The position numbers and the translations under genes were made by a program. Positions 50,917 through 60,516 of a stretch of 64,000 nt of DNA are shown here, one piece after another. The notes beneath the pieces were generated by a model, which worked only from the letters and a program-made list of their open reading frames with translations, searched no databases and was not told where the DNA came from. Positions within the stretch are counted from its first letter, which is position 1. Each line of letters begins with the position of its first letter. The DNA comes from Candidatus Enterococcus murrayae (lineage in GTDB: Bacteria > Bacillota > Bacilli > Lactobacillales > Enterococcaceae): contig NZ_JAFLVR010000026.1 of assembly GCF_017315985.1 (NCBI RefSeq), forward strand, positions 1 to 64,000. The letters run 5' to 3'.

Positions 50917-51057
50917 TAAACTCCTCCTTTTTAAAGCGTTTACATCATTGTTTACTATATCACAAAAAAGTTGCTTCATGCTTGCTAAATTTCATATAGA
51001 TGTTTCTTATCCGATAACTGACCTATGTCTAGTAAATTCATCTCATTTTACTCAAAA

Positions 51058-51083
51058 AAACTGGAATCACTCGACCCCAGTTT
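51058..51083. terminator. Hairpin between the VOC promoter region and the TPM gene
   Basis: 7-bp stem AAACTGG/CCAGTTT between A7 and T6 runs; acts as terminator of the minus-strand TPM/LemA operon. Confidence 0.65.
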
Positions 51084-51091
51084 TTTCAAAA

Positions 51092-51177
51092 TTATTTTGC
51101 TTCTATATAAGTAAGCTTTTTGCCCGTCATTTCTTCATAATCATTGACCATGATCTCCCAGGCTTTCGCAATTATCT
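51092..51177 (-). pseudogene. Possible C-terminal gene remnant
   Basis: An open frame of ~28 codons between an in-frame TAG and a TAA (51092-51094), with no start. It reads AWEIMVNDYEEMTGKKLTYI near its end, a protein-like composition unlike random intergenic DNA, and lies directly after the TPM gene stop. Family not recognised; it may be chance. Confidence 0.3.
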
Positions 51178-51180
51178 AAA

Positions 51181-52491
51181 TTACCATCCGCCTGACGCTC
51201 CGCCGCCGCCTGATGAACCACCGCCGAAGGAGCCCCAAGAAGAGCCGCCGCCTGAGCCGCTATCGTTATCCGACCAGTTATTAGAATTATAGTTTGAGGC
51301 TAAATAAGCCGTCGTCAATACATCCCCATTACCGGAATATAAGGTGTCGCCGATTAAGATGCGACCAAACATTTTCTTTTGAGCAGAAGGATTTCTAAGC
51401 AACTTCCCTTGGATGATCGCCCGTTTGATTCCTCCTACAGACATTCCAACGATTAAACCGCTTAATAGAATTTGGTAAAGCTCCGTGTGTTTAACTTTGC
51501 GCTGTAATTCTGTCTCACCAGTGATCGAAGCTGTTTCGGACTGATATTTCTTGTAATTCTCTTTTAAGAAGACACGTGCTCGTAAAAGATTGACTACTAA
51601 TAGGAGACTGACAAAGAAAAGCAGACCTAAGACTACCATCCCCGTCAAATGAAAGAACATCAGCTTTGTTCGTTGACTCTTCACATTTTTGATCTGTGAA
51701 TCTACCAAAGCCGTCTTCGTATTCATGATCGCGAATACTTCATCCAAGACTTGGTTAACACCCGTATCATAGTCCTCATCCTTGAAGGCATCTACCACGT
51801 CATCATCATTGATAATGTCATCGGCTTTTCCATCAGGAATCAGGCCTTCCAGGCCATACCCTACTTCCAAACGAAATTCTCGTTCATCTAAAGCTACTAA
51901 GTACAAGACCCCATTGTTTTCATTCTTATCACCGATCCCCAATTGATTGAAGATCTTGTTGGCATAAGATTCAATATCTTCGCCCCGAGGCAATTGCGGT
52001 ACTGTGACTACTTCAAATTGGGCACCGTTAGTACTTGCGGCTAATTGCTTATTCAATTGATAGATTTTTTGCTTTGTTTTCTGACTCAGCATCTGAGCAT
52101 TATCAGAAACAAAAATATTATTCTTATTGATGGTTAAATGCCCATCTGTATCCTTGATCGCCACGTCATAATTATTGGCCGTCTTAGGATATTCCTTCAA
52201 ATTTGCCAAATTATCATTCATGGTGGTTTTGAAGGATTGGCTGACGGTGACCTTTTTACCAGACAAAATATCTTCTCGTTCTTGATCCAAGGTCGTCAAT
52301 TGCTGATCATAGGCGGCCTTTTTATCATTATAGTCGCTGTTCGAGAAAAGATTGAACAAACTGAACCCGCTGACCAACATCACAATCACTAACACTATGG
52401 AAAATAGCCCATTGCGTTTACGCACCTTACGATAATTCTCAACGACCTCTTGATGGAGCTGTTTCCCTGAAGTACGCTGTTCCCTTCTCAT
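51181..52491 (-). CDS. TPM-domain membrane protein
   Basis: About 436 residues; ATG at 52491 with GGTGAGG ahead, or GTG at 52500. One membrane segment near ~30-48, then an extracytoplasmic TPM domain (~115-260: FVSDNAQMLSQKTKQKIYQL, VVTVPQLPRGEDIESYA, NNGVLYLVALDEREFRLEVG), a second membrane segment (~285-305), and a Gly/Ser-rich end (GGGSSGGGGASGGW). TPM proteins are regularly encoded with LemA, here 16 bases upstream. Their role is uncertain; thylakoid and membrane-protein-stress links are known for relatives. Confidence 0.88.
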   Translation of the reverse strand: MRREQRTSGKQLHQEVVENYRKVRKRNGLFSIVLVIVMLVSGFSLFNLFSNSDYNDKKAAYDQQLTTLDQEREDILSGKKVTVSQSFKTTMNDNLANLKEYPKTANNYDVAIKDTDGHLTINKNNIFVSDNAQMLSQKTKQKIYQLNKQLAASTNGAQFEVVTVPQLPRGEDIESYANKIFNQLGIGDKNENNGVLYLVALDEREFRLEVGYGLEGLIPDGKADDIINDDDVVDAFKDEDYDTGVNQVLDEVFAIMNTKTALVDSQIKNVKSQRTKLMFFHLTGMVVLGLLFFVSLLLVVNLLRARVFLKENYKKYQSETASITGETELQRKVKHTELYQILLSGLIVGMSVGGIKRAIIQGKLLRNPSAQKKMFGRILIGDTLYSGNGDVLTTAYLASNYNSNNWSDNDSGSGGGSSWGSFGGGSSGGGGASGGW

Positions 52492-52506
52492 TTTCCTCAC
52501 CCATTC

Positions 52507-53079
52507 TTATTCAAAGCTGACATCCGGTACTTCCTTGGCCTTTTCATCGGCCTTGAAGTTCGCCTTTTTATCGAAGCCTAAAACTTTCGCTGCCATGTTT
52601 TTGGGGAAGCGAACCAAGCTTTGATTGTAGTCATTGACCTGCTCAATATAATTTTTCCGCTCAACTGAAATTCGGTTTTCTGTTCCTTCCAGCTGGACCA
52701 TCAACGTTTTAACATTTTCATTTGAAGCCAATGTCGGATAGTTTTCCTGGATGACATTCACCATTGTTCCTAAGCTTTGATCGATTTGATCATTCGCTGC
52801 ATTTTTTTCAGCCGGTGTTTTTGCACCATTATAGGCTTTACGCGCATCAGTGATCTCCTTGACGATTTTTTCTTCGTGTTTCATACTGCCTTTGACACTA
52901 TTTACTAGATTTGGAATCAAATCTGCCCGTCGCTGCATCACATTTTCCACTTGCGACCATTTTGCGTCCACGTCGTTTTCTGCTGATGCCAATGAGTTAT
53001 ATGTCGTTATTAAGTATGCGCCGATTGCCAGAACGATGACGACAATTCCAACAATAAGTCCTGAACCTCTTCGTTTCAT
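52507..53079 (-). CDS. lemA: LemA family protein
   Basis: 190 residues. N-terminal membrane helix (~8-27), then NSLASAENDVDAKWSQVENV, the start of the LemA helical domain, and YNQSLVRFPKNMAAKVLGF near the end. Residues fold as long antiparallel helices on the outer side or in the cytoplasm, depending on orientation. Forms an operon with the TPM gene. Confidence 0.92.
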   Translation of the reverse strand: MKRRGSGLIVGIVVIVLAIGAYLITTYNSLASAENDVDAKWSQVENVMQRRADLIPNLVNSVKGSMKHEEKIVKEITDARKAYNGAKTPAEKNAANDQIDQSLGTMVNVIQENYPTLASNENVKTLMVQLEGTENRISVERKNYIEQVNDYNQSLVRFPKNMAAKVLGFDKKANFKADEKAKEVPDVSFE

Positions 53080-53260
53080 TTTTATCCCAACCTTTTTCTG
53101 ATTTTTTTATTCTGTGTGATTGAGCTAATTATATCATTCGGGGAAACCTGCACCTCAGACTTTCGACTGATTTTTCGGCTAAGTGGTTGACAAAAAAATC
53201 CCCTGATTTTTTCCTTCATATAATACAAACACATTCGCAGTAAAAAATTTTTTCCTGCTC

Positions 53261-54157
53261 TTACAAATTAAAATGAACTGGACGAGCTTCTATATAGCCG
53301 CGATAGCCCTGCGGTTCTAGTTGAATACGCGGCGCTTCATTTTCTGCCCACTGACAATTGTTCTCTTGCGGATCATAACGATCGATCTGATGCATTACCG
53401 CAGGAATCGCTTCATCAAATCGAGACTCATCATACGGATCTCCTTGGAACAGCAGCATCGTACATGCCGGCAACGTCAGCAGCTCAAAGCCTTCAGGAAT
53501 CATTCCTTGGTAATCAATGGGAACTTCAACGCCTTGAGCATATGCTGAAGCGCCTGCTGGCCGTATATTTTCAGGCAGCCAAAGACCTACAGGCTCATAC
53601 AGGGCTTCTTTGATACTGGCAAGTATCCCCCACACATCGCAGCCTACCTCGCGCGCGTATTCAATATAGCTTTCAGCCTTCTCCCCACATAAGAAAATCA
53701 GTTTACGGGCTGGGAAATGAATTAAACGAACATGCAAATTTTTCGATAAGGGCGGCAGATCCCCACGCTCCTCCCCCATTAAATAATAGCTTTCGACTGG
53801 GTAAGGGGTGAACAAGGGGATGGGCGGTGTCTTTTTTTGATAGCTTTTCGGAGTGACACCGAATTGTTTGCGGAATGCTCGGGTGAACCCCTCATGAGAA
53901 TCAAAGACAAAATCCAATGCCACATCGATTACACGCAATTGCTCATCTCGCAAAACCAAAGCCGCCCTGGATAAACGTAATTTACGAATGTACTCAAACG
54001 GGGAGGTATTCGTATACTCCTTAAACATTTTGGCAGAGTGCCACGGTGAGTAGCCCGCTTGCTGAGCGAGAATATGCAGCGTGATATCTTTATCTAAATT
54101 TTCTTCAATGTACATTTGCATGCGAGTAACTGCCGCTGCACGTTCCAATTTCGCCAT
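53261..54157 (-). CDS. AraC-family regulator with GyrI-like effector domain
   Basis: 298 residues, GGAGG ahead of ATG at 54157. Two HTH motifs (LHILAQQAGYSPWHSAKMFK and VALDFVFDSHEGFTRAFRKQ) fill residues ~15-108. The C-terminal half is a GyrI-like binding domain ending in IEARPVHF. Same domain order as 8359-9327, with clearly diverged sequence. A 260-base gap separates it from the divergent M28 peptidase, a possible target. Confidence 0.86.
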   Translation of the reverse strand: MAKLERAAAVTRMQMYIEENLDKDITLHILAQQAGYSPWHSAKMFKEYTNTSPFEYIRKLRLSRAALVLRDEQLRVIDVALDFVFDSHEGFTRAFRKQFGVTPKSYQKKTPPIPLFTPYPVESYYLMGEERGDLPPLSKNLHVRLIHFPARKLIFLCGEKAESYIEYAREVGCDVWGILASIKEALYEPVGLWLPENIRPAGASAYAQGVEVPIDYQGMIPEGFELLTLPACTMLLFQGDPYDESRFDEAIPAVMHQIDRYDPQENNCQWAENEAPRIQLEPQGYRGYIEARPVHFNL

Positions 54158-54418
54158 AATAATCCTCCACGTCTCTTTCTTACTTAGTATTTCTCTACTT
54201 AAACGACTCTAGCGACTCTCCAAAAAATCACAAGGAAGGTCAAGAAATGCTTCCAGGTCTCTTCTATACTTATGGTATCAACTAAATGGCACGTCGTCCA
54301 ACTGGTTTCGATTGTTTAAAACAGAAATGGATACACAACAAATCAACTATCGAAAAGCTTGAGGGAAGGATAGACCGTTTAGGAATGAATACGATAAAAT
54401 AGGCAGGAGTGTTGCTAA

Positions 54419-55597
54419 ATGAAACGCATCAAAAAGAATTTAGTTCGTCACATGGAAAAGCTGTGTCAGGAAATCGGACCGCGAGCCACTGGATCAGCTG
54501 GCAATAAGGCCGCTGTTGATTACGCTGCGGGAATTCTTCGATCATTAGGGTATGATGTTCGCTTGCAGGAGTTTTCTTGTATGGATTGGCAAAATAATGG
54601 GGCTGAATTAATTGTAGATGGTCAATCGGTTGAAGTTGCGGCAGCGGAATATGCACTGCCTTGCGAGGTCAGCGGAGAACTGATCTGTGTACAAACGATC
54701 CAAGAATTGAAAGAGGCTGATTTGACCAATAAGATTTGCGTGATGTACGGAGACTTATGTAAAGAACCGCTTATGCCAAAAAGCATGATTTTTTGGAACC
54801 CTGAAGACCATCAAACGATTATTCGTGAGCTGGAGCAAAAACAGCCTTTAGCCGTCATCACCGTGAGTTTTCTTGAAGAGGTCCCGGTACCGATCATTCA
54901 AGATGGCGACTTTTCTGTTCCATGTGGAACAATCAAGGGTAAATTCTTATCTGCATTATTACAGAAGAAAAACGCTACTCTGCGTCTAATGACCGAACGC
55001 AAAGCAGCGAACGCAGCCAATGTGATTGCAACCTTAGGTACAGGAAAGAAATTCGTTTATTCGGCTCATATCGATACCAAGCCAACCACCCCCGGCGCGT
55101 TAGATGATGGGTCAGGTGTAGCAGTGCTGCTAGCTCTAGCTGAGGAGCTGGCTCAAACTGAGTTGGATAATCAGCTTGAATTTGTTTTATTTAATGGCGA
55201 GGATTATTATTCGATGCCTGGTGAAATGACTTTTATGGAGCAATCACTAAATCAACCGGCAGAGTATGCATTCGCCTTTAATGTCGATGGTGTCGGTATG
55301 CAAGACAGCACCATCTCTTACTCACTCTATGAATGCTCGGAACAGCTGACCAAACAATTGGACACCTTATCGGCAAATTATCCAACCGTCGAAAAGGTTG
55401 ATCCTTGGCCGATGGGAGATCATATGCTATTTGCCGGAGCGGGTATCCCGGCGGTCGCGGTCACTTCGACACAAATAGCCCTATTGATGGAAGCCGTCAT
55501 GCACACGCCAAAAGATAATTTAACTATCATTGATTATCAGCGTTTAGCAGAAGCCGTACTATTTTTAGCTGAGTTGAGCCAAGCAGCGACACCCTGA
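54419..55597 (+). CDS. M28-family zinc peptidase
   Basis: 392 residues, cytoplasmic (no signal peptide). N-terminal LCQEIGPRATGSAGN is typical of M28 aminopeptidases. Metal ligands: His in SAHIDTKP, bridging Asp in ALDDGSG, Glu pair position NGEDYY, Asp in FNVDGVG and His near the end. An inserted PA-like domain covers ~90-190. A 9-bp terminator (55610-55642) follows. Substrate unknown. Confidence 0.85.
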   Translation: MKRIKKNLVRHMEKLCQEIGPRATGSAGNKAAVDYAAGILRSLGYDVRLQEFSCMDWQNNGAELIVDGQSVEVAAAEYALPCEVSGELICVQTIQELKEADLTNKICVMYGDLCKEPLMPKSMIFWNPEDHQTIIRELEQKQPLAVITVSFLEEVPVPIIQDGDFSVPCGTIKGKFLSALLQKKNATLRLMTERKAANAANVIATLGTGKKFVYSAHIDTKPTTPGALDDGSGVAVLLALAEELAQTELDNQLEFVLFNGEDYYSMPGEMTFMEQSLNQPAEYAFAFNVDGVGMQDSTISYSLYECSEQLTKQLDTLSANYPTVEKVDPWPMGDHMLFAGAGIPAVAVTSTQIALLMEAVMHTPKDNLTIIDYQRLAEAVLFLAELSQAATP

Positions 55598-55609
55598 TTT
55601 CTTAGTTCG

Positions 55610-55642
55610 AACTGTCTGTTGTTTTAGCAGACAGTTTTTTCA
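55610..55642 (+). terminator. Terminator after the M28 peptidase
   Basis: 9-bp stem AACTGTCTG/CAGACAGTT followed by T6. Confidence 0.85.
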
Positions 55643-55776
55643 TATTTTAAAAACGTTACTACCAAATTTTTCGATAGCCGGCGTTTCTACACAATGGTGT
55701 GACTCCGCCAGCCGCTGCTAAATTAGCATTAAGCAGAACGAGTTCGCAAAGCTTTTCTTATCAATTTCTAGTATTT

Positions 55777-56589
55777 TTATTCCTTGCTCCACTCACAAAT
55801 AAAATCAGCACATTTTTCAATATCAGCAGATGCACCGGCTTTACGCCGGATCAAATAGAAATTGCGTTTATAGCTATCATCCAAGCGTTGATGAGCAATT
55901 CCCTCTGCCGCCAGCTCTGAAATTAAGGAACAGCCGAATCCCTGCTTCAACAGCCCCACAATAACCTCATTATTTTGGACTTCCATGACGGGACCATCGA
56001 TATCCTTCTCTTCTAAAAATCGCTTCGTATAATAGTACACACCGGAAGTATTTTCACGCACCAGCCAAGGACCCTTGATTGTGTCACCGGCTAGAACCAG
56101 CTGATCCTCCATCAATGAGAACCGCTTGATATTAGGTGCAGATAAGGGCTTCTCAATAAATCCGATATCCACCGTATGATGCTCCACCGCTTGTAAAACC
56201 TCTAGTGAATTCATCATCCGAACACTAAAACGAATCTGCGGAAATTCTTGATGTAATTGGATCAAAAGAGTTGGCAAAACATAATTAGCAAAGGTATGAG
56301 AAGCGCCGATCACACAACGGACGATTTGCTGCTGATTCGTTTGGACCGCTTGATACAGCTTATCCCAATCATCCATCAAGTCGACAACGCGCTCGTACAA
56401 TATCTCGGCTTGCGGTGTGACCAGCACCTCCTTCCGACCACTGCGAATAAACAATTGTGTGCCAAATTCATTTTCTAGCTGCTTGATTTGAGAAGAAACC
56501 GTTGGCTGGGAAATAAACAAAATTTCCGAAGCCTTCGAAAAATTTTTTGTTTCATATACTACTTTGAAGGTTTCTAGCCACTTAAACAT
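55777..56589 (-). CDS. LysR-family regulator (YeiE-like), divergent from yeiH
   Basis: 270 residues from ATG at 56589; GGAAGTG precedes it. HTH: FKVVYETKNFSKASEILFIS and QPTVSSQIKQLENEFG. The effector domain follows. It is divergent from the YeiH-type transporter, the same pairing as yeiE/yeiH in enterobacteria, and a 9-bp inverted repeat lies between them (56636-56669). Likely activates yeiH in response to a sulfur-related signal. Confidence 0.88.
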   Translation of the reverse strand: MFKWLETFKVVYETKNFSKASEILFISQPTVSSQIKQLENEFGTQLFIRSGRKEVLVTPQAEILYERVVDLMDDWDKLYQAVQTNQQQIVRCVIGASHTFANYVLPTLLIQLHQEFPQIRFSVRMMNSLEVLQAVEHHTVDIGFIEKPLSAPNIKRFSLMEDQLVLAGDTIKGPWLVRENTSGVYYYTKRFLEEKDIDGPVMEVQNNEVIVGLLKQGFGCSLISELAAEGIAHQRLDDSYKRNFYLIRRKAGASADIEKCADFICEWSKE

Positions 56590-56635
56590 CGTAATCACTT
56601 CCATTATCTTTTTCTATCTAAGGTATTATATCAAT

Positions 56636-56669
56636 AAATTATAATAATAAAAGATATCAGTTATAATTT
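56636..56669. promoter_or_regulatory. Inverted repeat between LysR and YeiH genes
   Basis: Perfect 9-bp arms AAATTATAA (56636-56644) and TTATAATTT (56661-56669) with a 16-base spacer, fitting a LysR-type regulatory site. Confidence 0.45.
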
Positions 56670-56777
56670 GTTATGCAAATGAAAAGCCGGTGAAAAATCT
56701 TTTAATCCTACTTGTTAAAAGAAACTGTGTACACAAAATTCTGCAGAAACTATCAACTATTAGAAAGAGGTCGAACG

Positions 56778-57785
56778 ATGTTTACTCGTTTTTATACAAA
56801 AACCAAACCCTTTTTACCAGGGTTAGGCCTATCTATCGGTGTGGCAATCTTAGCCAAATCTGCCGCCTTGCTTTTGCCCAAACTAGGCGGAGCAACTTTG
56901 GCGATTTTGCTGGGAATCATTTTAGGAAACACTTTATTTAAGCAACCAATTTTAGCCGCCGGCACCAAATTTTCTGAAAGCCGCTTATTAGAATATTCCG
57001 TCGTTTTACTGGGATTCACGGTAACTTTTCAAACCATCGGGGAAATGGGCGTCAAGGGACTGCTCTTTATTCTATTGATTATGGCGACCGTCATTGTCGG
57101 GGCGTATTGGATCGGAAGAAAACTGGGCTTCAACGAAAAAATGTCCATGATGATGGCTGGTGGAAATGCGGTGTGCGGATCATCAGCGATTGGTGCGATC
57201 GCCCCTTCGATTGAAGCGAATGACGAAGAAAAAGGACAAATCATTACTCTTGTCAATTTGCTGGGAACAATAATGATGCTGACGCTGCCCTTTTTAGGTC
57301 TTTCTTTATTCGGGGATGCTTTATTAAGCAAGAGTGCTCTGCTTGGCGGAACTCTGCAATCCGTCGGACAAGTCGTTGCCGGAGCCAGCTTGATCAATCC
57401 AGAAACCGTCAAATATGCGATGCTTTTTAAAATTACTCGCATCATTTTTTTAGTGGTGGTCGTTTTCGTATTCGAACGAAAAGCCCAGCATGACGGTATT
57501 GTCACGACAAAAGGATCGAAGAAAAAATTCCCGATCCCATGGTATGTTACCTGTTTTTTGATTTTCTGTGTTATCAACAGCTTTTTCACATTGCCGCCGC
57601 TGTTCAATAATGGGGCGCATTTCATTAGTACTTGGTTTGAAACAACGGCATTAGCAGCCATTGGATTACGGTTGGACTTCCGAAAATTCTTAAAAGAAGG
57701 TCCGCGCTTCCTGCTTTACGGCTTATCCGTCGGCGCTGTTCAAACAACCGCTGCGCTGGTGTTTATTTTTCTGTTGGGTATTTAG
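56778..57785 (+). CDS. yeiH: YeiH-family putative sulfate/anion exporter
   Basis: 335 residues from ATG at 56778 (AGAGGTCG ahead); the frame to 56712 has no site. About ten membrane segments with the family motifs LGIILGNTLF, YSVVLLGFTVTF, GGNAVCGSSAIGAIAPSI and TTALAAIGLRLDF. The family is predicted to move anions such as sulfate or sulfite; direct proof is limited. Divergent LysR gene as in other bacteria. Confidence 0.88.
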   Translation: MFTRFYTKTKPFLPGLGLSIGVAILAKSAALLLPKLGGATLAILLGIILGNTLFKQPILAAGTKFSESRLLEYSVVLLGFTVTFQTIGEMGVKGLLFILLIMATVIVGAYWIGRKLGFNEKMSMMMAGGNAVCGSSAIGAIAPSIEANDEEKGQIITLVNLLGTIMMLTLPFLGLSLFGDALLSKSALLGGTLQSVGQVVAGASLINPETVKYAMLFKITRIIFLVVVVFVFERKAQHDGIVTTKGSKKKFPIPWYVTCFLIFCVINSFFTLPPLFNNGAHFISTWFETTALAAIGLRLDFRKFLKEGPRFLLYGLSVGAVQTTAALVFIFLLGI

Positions 57786-57786
57786 A

Positions 57787-58434
57787 CTAAATAGAAACAA
57801 TCTGCGTTCCATGTGCCTCGGAGAGATTTAATGTCGCTAGTAAATGATCTACATTATCAAATCGAATGCCAGCTCCCGGCAGAATAATGATTCGCTCATT
57901 CGCATACGTGATTAGCTCTAATAGATGTGACGTCGTTTCAGAAATTGGCTTTTCTCCGCTCCCGCCATGGGTCAATATACGATCAACACCGTTTTCGGCT
58001 AACCAATCAATTGCTCGAAATTGATTTTCTTTACTCAGCTCATCAAACGCCATGTGAAACGTGACTGCCATATTTTGAGCTTGAGCTAGGAGTGACTGAA
58101 TCAGCTTTTCATCTAACCAATTGTCTTTTAAACAGCCAAAAACGATCCCGTCTGCTTGTAAATCCTTACAAATCTTCACATCGTCCTTCATGATTGCCGC
58201 TTCAGCTTCATCATAAACAAAATCCCCGCCCCTTGGTCTGATCATGACCATGGTGGGGACATTTTTTTCTTTCGCATAGGAAAGTGTTTGTTTTATTACA
58301 CCGTAGCTTGGTGTTGTCCCTCCTTCTGCAAGATTGTCACATAGTTCGATCCTGCCAGCTCCTGCAGCAATTGCCTGAGGTATCTTTTCAAAATTCTCAG
58401 CACAAAATTCTTTGATTACCTTATCTTTGTCCAC
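57787..58434 (-). CDS. cutC: CutC family protein
   Basis: 215 residues from GTG at 58434. TIM-barrel motifs of CutC: AAGAGRIELCDNLAEGGTTPSYG, MIRPRGGDFVYDEAE, FHMAFDE and LTHGGSGEK. Implicated in copper tolerance in several bacteria including E. faecalis, though the mechanism is debated. Ends 1 base from the convergent yeiH and starts 19 bases after the lyase gene. Confidence 0.93.
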   Translation of the reverse strand: MDKDKVIKEFCAENFEKIPQAIAAGAGRIELCDNLAEGGTTPSYGVIKQTLSYAKEKNVPTMVMIRPRGGDFVYDEAEAAIMKDDVKICKDLQADGIVFGCLKDNWLDEKLIQSLLAQAQNMAVTFHMAFDELSKENQFRAIDWLAENGVDRILTHGGSGEKPISETTSHLLELITYANERIIILPGAGIRFDNVDHLLATLNLSEAHGTQIVSI

Positions 58435-58453
58435 TCCAAACTCTCCTATCTAA

Positions 58454-59623
58454 TTAGATTGCATTTTCTTCGATTGCTTTTATCAAACGCTCCATTCCCT
58501 TTACTAAAAGCGCCATTGGACAGCCAAAATTTATCCGAATGTACATACCATTAATCTCCTTAAAAATGGCACCTTCATGTACATCAACGCCATACTTTTC
58601 TTTCAGCATCGCCCTGATTTCATTGGAGTCCTTACAGGAACTATCTATGATCCGAAGCCACGCTAAGTACGTACCTTCTGATTTGATTAATTCGGCACGT
58701 TTCGTGTCAGCAAAAATCCTTTCAAGATAGCGATAGTTTTCTTCTAAAATTTCAATCAGCTGCTCTAACCATAGACGCGCCTTCGCTGGATTTCCATAAA
58801 GACCATTCAATGTTTCGATGGCAAACAAATCTAAATCATTCAAGCCGTTTGCCTTAAACACTCCTTCTAGTTGCTTCCTCAACTGAACATTTTTTGTAAT
58901 GACATACGAAGCCTTAATGCCTGCAACATTAAACGTTTTTGCTGGGGACGAAAGTACGATTACTTTTTCCACAGGATCACTTTTTCGTAAAACCGAGTAG
59001 AATGAATAATTATTGAATACAAGATCACTGTGAATCTCGTCTGAAATTAAACACAACCCTCTAGATCGTGTCAGCTGCTTAATTTCTTCAATTTCAGCCA
59101 TGCTCCAGACTCGACCGACGGGATTATGCGGGTTGCATAAAACAATTGCCTCAATTTGTGAATCTTCATTGAGTAATTGTTCTACCTTGTTGAAATCTAT
59201 TTGATGACTGTTATCCACATACAGGAGCGGTATTTCAATTACTTCGATACCACTATTTTCTGCAATAGTTATCAACGGTGGATAACTTGGTGTGAATACT
59301 ATTATTTTTCCACTTGTTGATAAACACGTTTCAAGGATTACTTGATAACTGTGCAAAACACTTGTTGTAAAAAGAATATCCTCTATTTTTACTACACAAT
59401 CATGCTGTTTTTTGTACCACTCACAGATTCGTTGATTTACTTCCTGTGGAATATCCGTATATCCGAAATAATTCTGATGAACTCTAGAAATCAAATGCTC
59501 TTCTAAAAACCCTGGTGACTTCAAATCCATATCAGCGATCCAAAAAGGCAAAATATCTTCATCACCATAACGTGACCATTTCTTTGAATAGTTCTTTTTT
59601 CTGATTTCTGCAATTGTTTCCAC
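58454..59623 (-). CDS. MalY/PatB-type PLP lyase/aminotransferase
   Basis: 389 residues from GTG at 59623, which follows AGGAG at 7 bases; the ATG at 59650 has no site. Class I PLP fold: WIADMDLKSP, CNPHNPVGRVW and the PLP Lys in SSPAKTFNVAGIK. PatB-type enzymes split cystathionine or other beta-C-S bonds. The gene starts ~50 bases after the terminator that ends the PTS operon and precedes cutC, so it forms a separate unit. Confidence 0.88.
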   Translation of the reverse strand: METIAEIRKKNYSKKWSRYGDEDILPFWIADMDLKSPGFLEEHLISRVHQNYFGYTDIPQEVNQRICEWYKKQHDCVVKIEDILFTTSVLHSYQVILETCLSTSGKIIVFTPSYPPLITIAENSGIEVIEIPLLYVDNSHQIDFNKVEQLLNEDSQIEAIVLCNPHNPVGRVWSMAEIEEIKQLTRSRGLCLISDEIHSDLVFNNYSFYSVLRKSDPVEKVIVLSSPAKTFNVAGIKASYVITKNVQLRKQLEGVFKANGLNDLDLFAIETLNGLYGNPAKARLWLEQLIEILEENYRYLERIFADTKRAELIKSEGTYLAWLRIIDSSCKDSNEIRAMLKEKYGVDVHEGAIFKEINGMYIRINFGCPMALLVKGMERLIKAIEENAI

Positions 59624-59670
59624 TTCTATACTCCTATCTTGCAGCAGCATTCTTCATGTGAAATTCTAAA

Positions 59671-59703
59671 AAGCCTAAAACTTGAAAAACAAGTTTCAGG
59701 CTT
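59671..59703 (-). terminator. Terminator of the PTS operon
   Basis: 14-bp stem with one wobble (59671-59684 with 59690-59703), just after the SIS gene stop on the minus strand. Confidence 0.8.
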
Positions 59704-59708
59704 CGTTT

Positions 59709-60413
59709 TTAAATATGGAAGATACGGTCAGCATACTTGTCTTCGATCGCTAAATTACGTTCATGTCCACCATCAATATTTGCACTCATGTATACGGGCG
59801 GCTCAAAGCCTTTTTCTACCATGATTTTTATCGCTTCAAACATTGTTTGTTGTAAAAGCAATGTTGCCGCAAATGAAGATGTGCCGCAAACCTTCGTATC
59901 TAATCCTTCTATCTCCAAAGCAGCATCGCCAAAGCCAGAATGATTATCCAATACAACATCCGCAAATTCATACAATAGCTTTCCGCTAGGATGACGCGAA
60001 GTCGATGCCTTTGAAATATCCAAGGCTGTTACGACAATTAGTTTGTTGCCGCGTTTTTTTACTTCTTCCGCAATTTCAATAGCCATTGGATTTCTTCCTG
60101 AGTTTGAGATCAAAAAGAAAACATCGTTAGGCATGACCATAACTTTATGCATCAACGTTTTCCCGACACCCTCACATTGTTCATACATTCCGCCGGCTGG
60201 GTCCATGATTGTCTTAGAGGTAATCAGCCCACCTGCACGCCCGCTAATTTCAATCGCAGCTGCATAGGAATGTCCACTGCCGAAGGCTTGAGTAATCCCG
60301 CCATTCATGATGCCTTCAGCTACGATCTGAGCAGCCTTCGAAATATTTTCTCTCTCATTTTCTTCAAGAACCTTTGTGATTCGCTTGCATTCTTCGAAAA
60401 ATTCTAATGTCAT
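59709..60413 (-). CDS. SIS-domain sugar-phosphate protein (UPF0309 type)
   Basis: 234 residues with one SIS domain: [20 protein letters not shown] binds the phosphate and [19 protein letters not shown] follows. Matches the UPF0309 family in length and [14 protein letters not shown]. It would bind or isomerise an amino-sugar phosphate. It is last in the PTS operon (103 bases after IID), so it probably acts on the phosphosugar delivered by the PTS. Confidence 0.85.
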   Translation of the reverse strand: MTLEFFEECKRITKVLEENERENISKAAQIVAEGIMNGGITQAFGSGHSYAAAIEISGRAGGLITSKTIMDPAGGMYEQCEGVGKTLMHKVMVMPNDVFFLISNSGRNPMAIEIAEEVKKRGNKLIVVTALDISKASTSRHPSGKLLYEFADVVLDNHSGFGDAALEIEGLDTKVCGTSSFAATLLLQQTMFEAIKIMVEKGFEPPVYMSANIDGGHERNLAIEDKYADRIFHI

Positions 60414-60516
60414 TTTCCATTCTCCCTTTTCATTTGTAGTCTTTATTTTCCAAACTGCTGTATCTCGCTAAAACATAACGAACGACTTAATAAGGTAAAA
60501 ATCAACCGCTCTTTTG

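Noticed and set aside
50930-50944. cre site upstream of the VOC gene
   Set aside because: One mismatch at a conserved position of the consensus and no sugar gene linked; noted only as cre-like.
55659-55764. 31-codon minus-strand frame (contains AAAGGVTPLCRN) between the M28 and LysR genes
   Set aside because: No start codon or ribosome site; too short to separate from chance.
57029-57661. 210-codon minus-strand frame opposite yeiH
   Set aside because: Shadow of a GC-structured membrane-protein gene; no start signal, and Pro/Ser-rich translation without family features.
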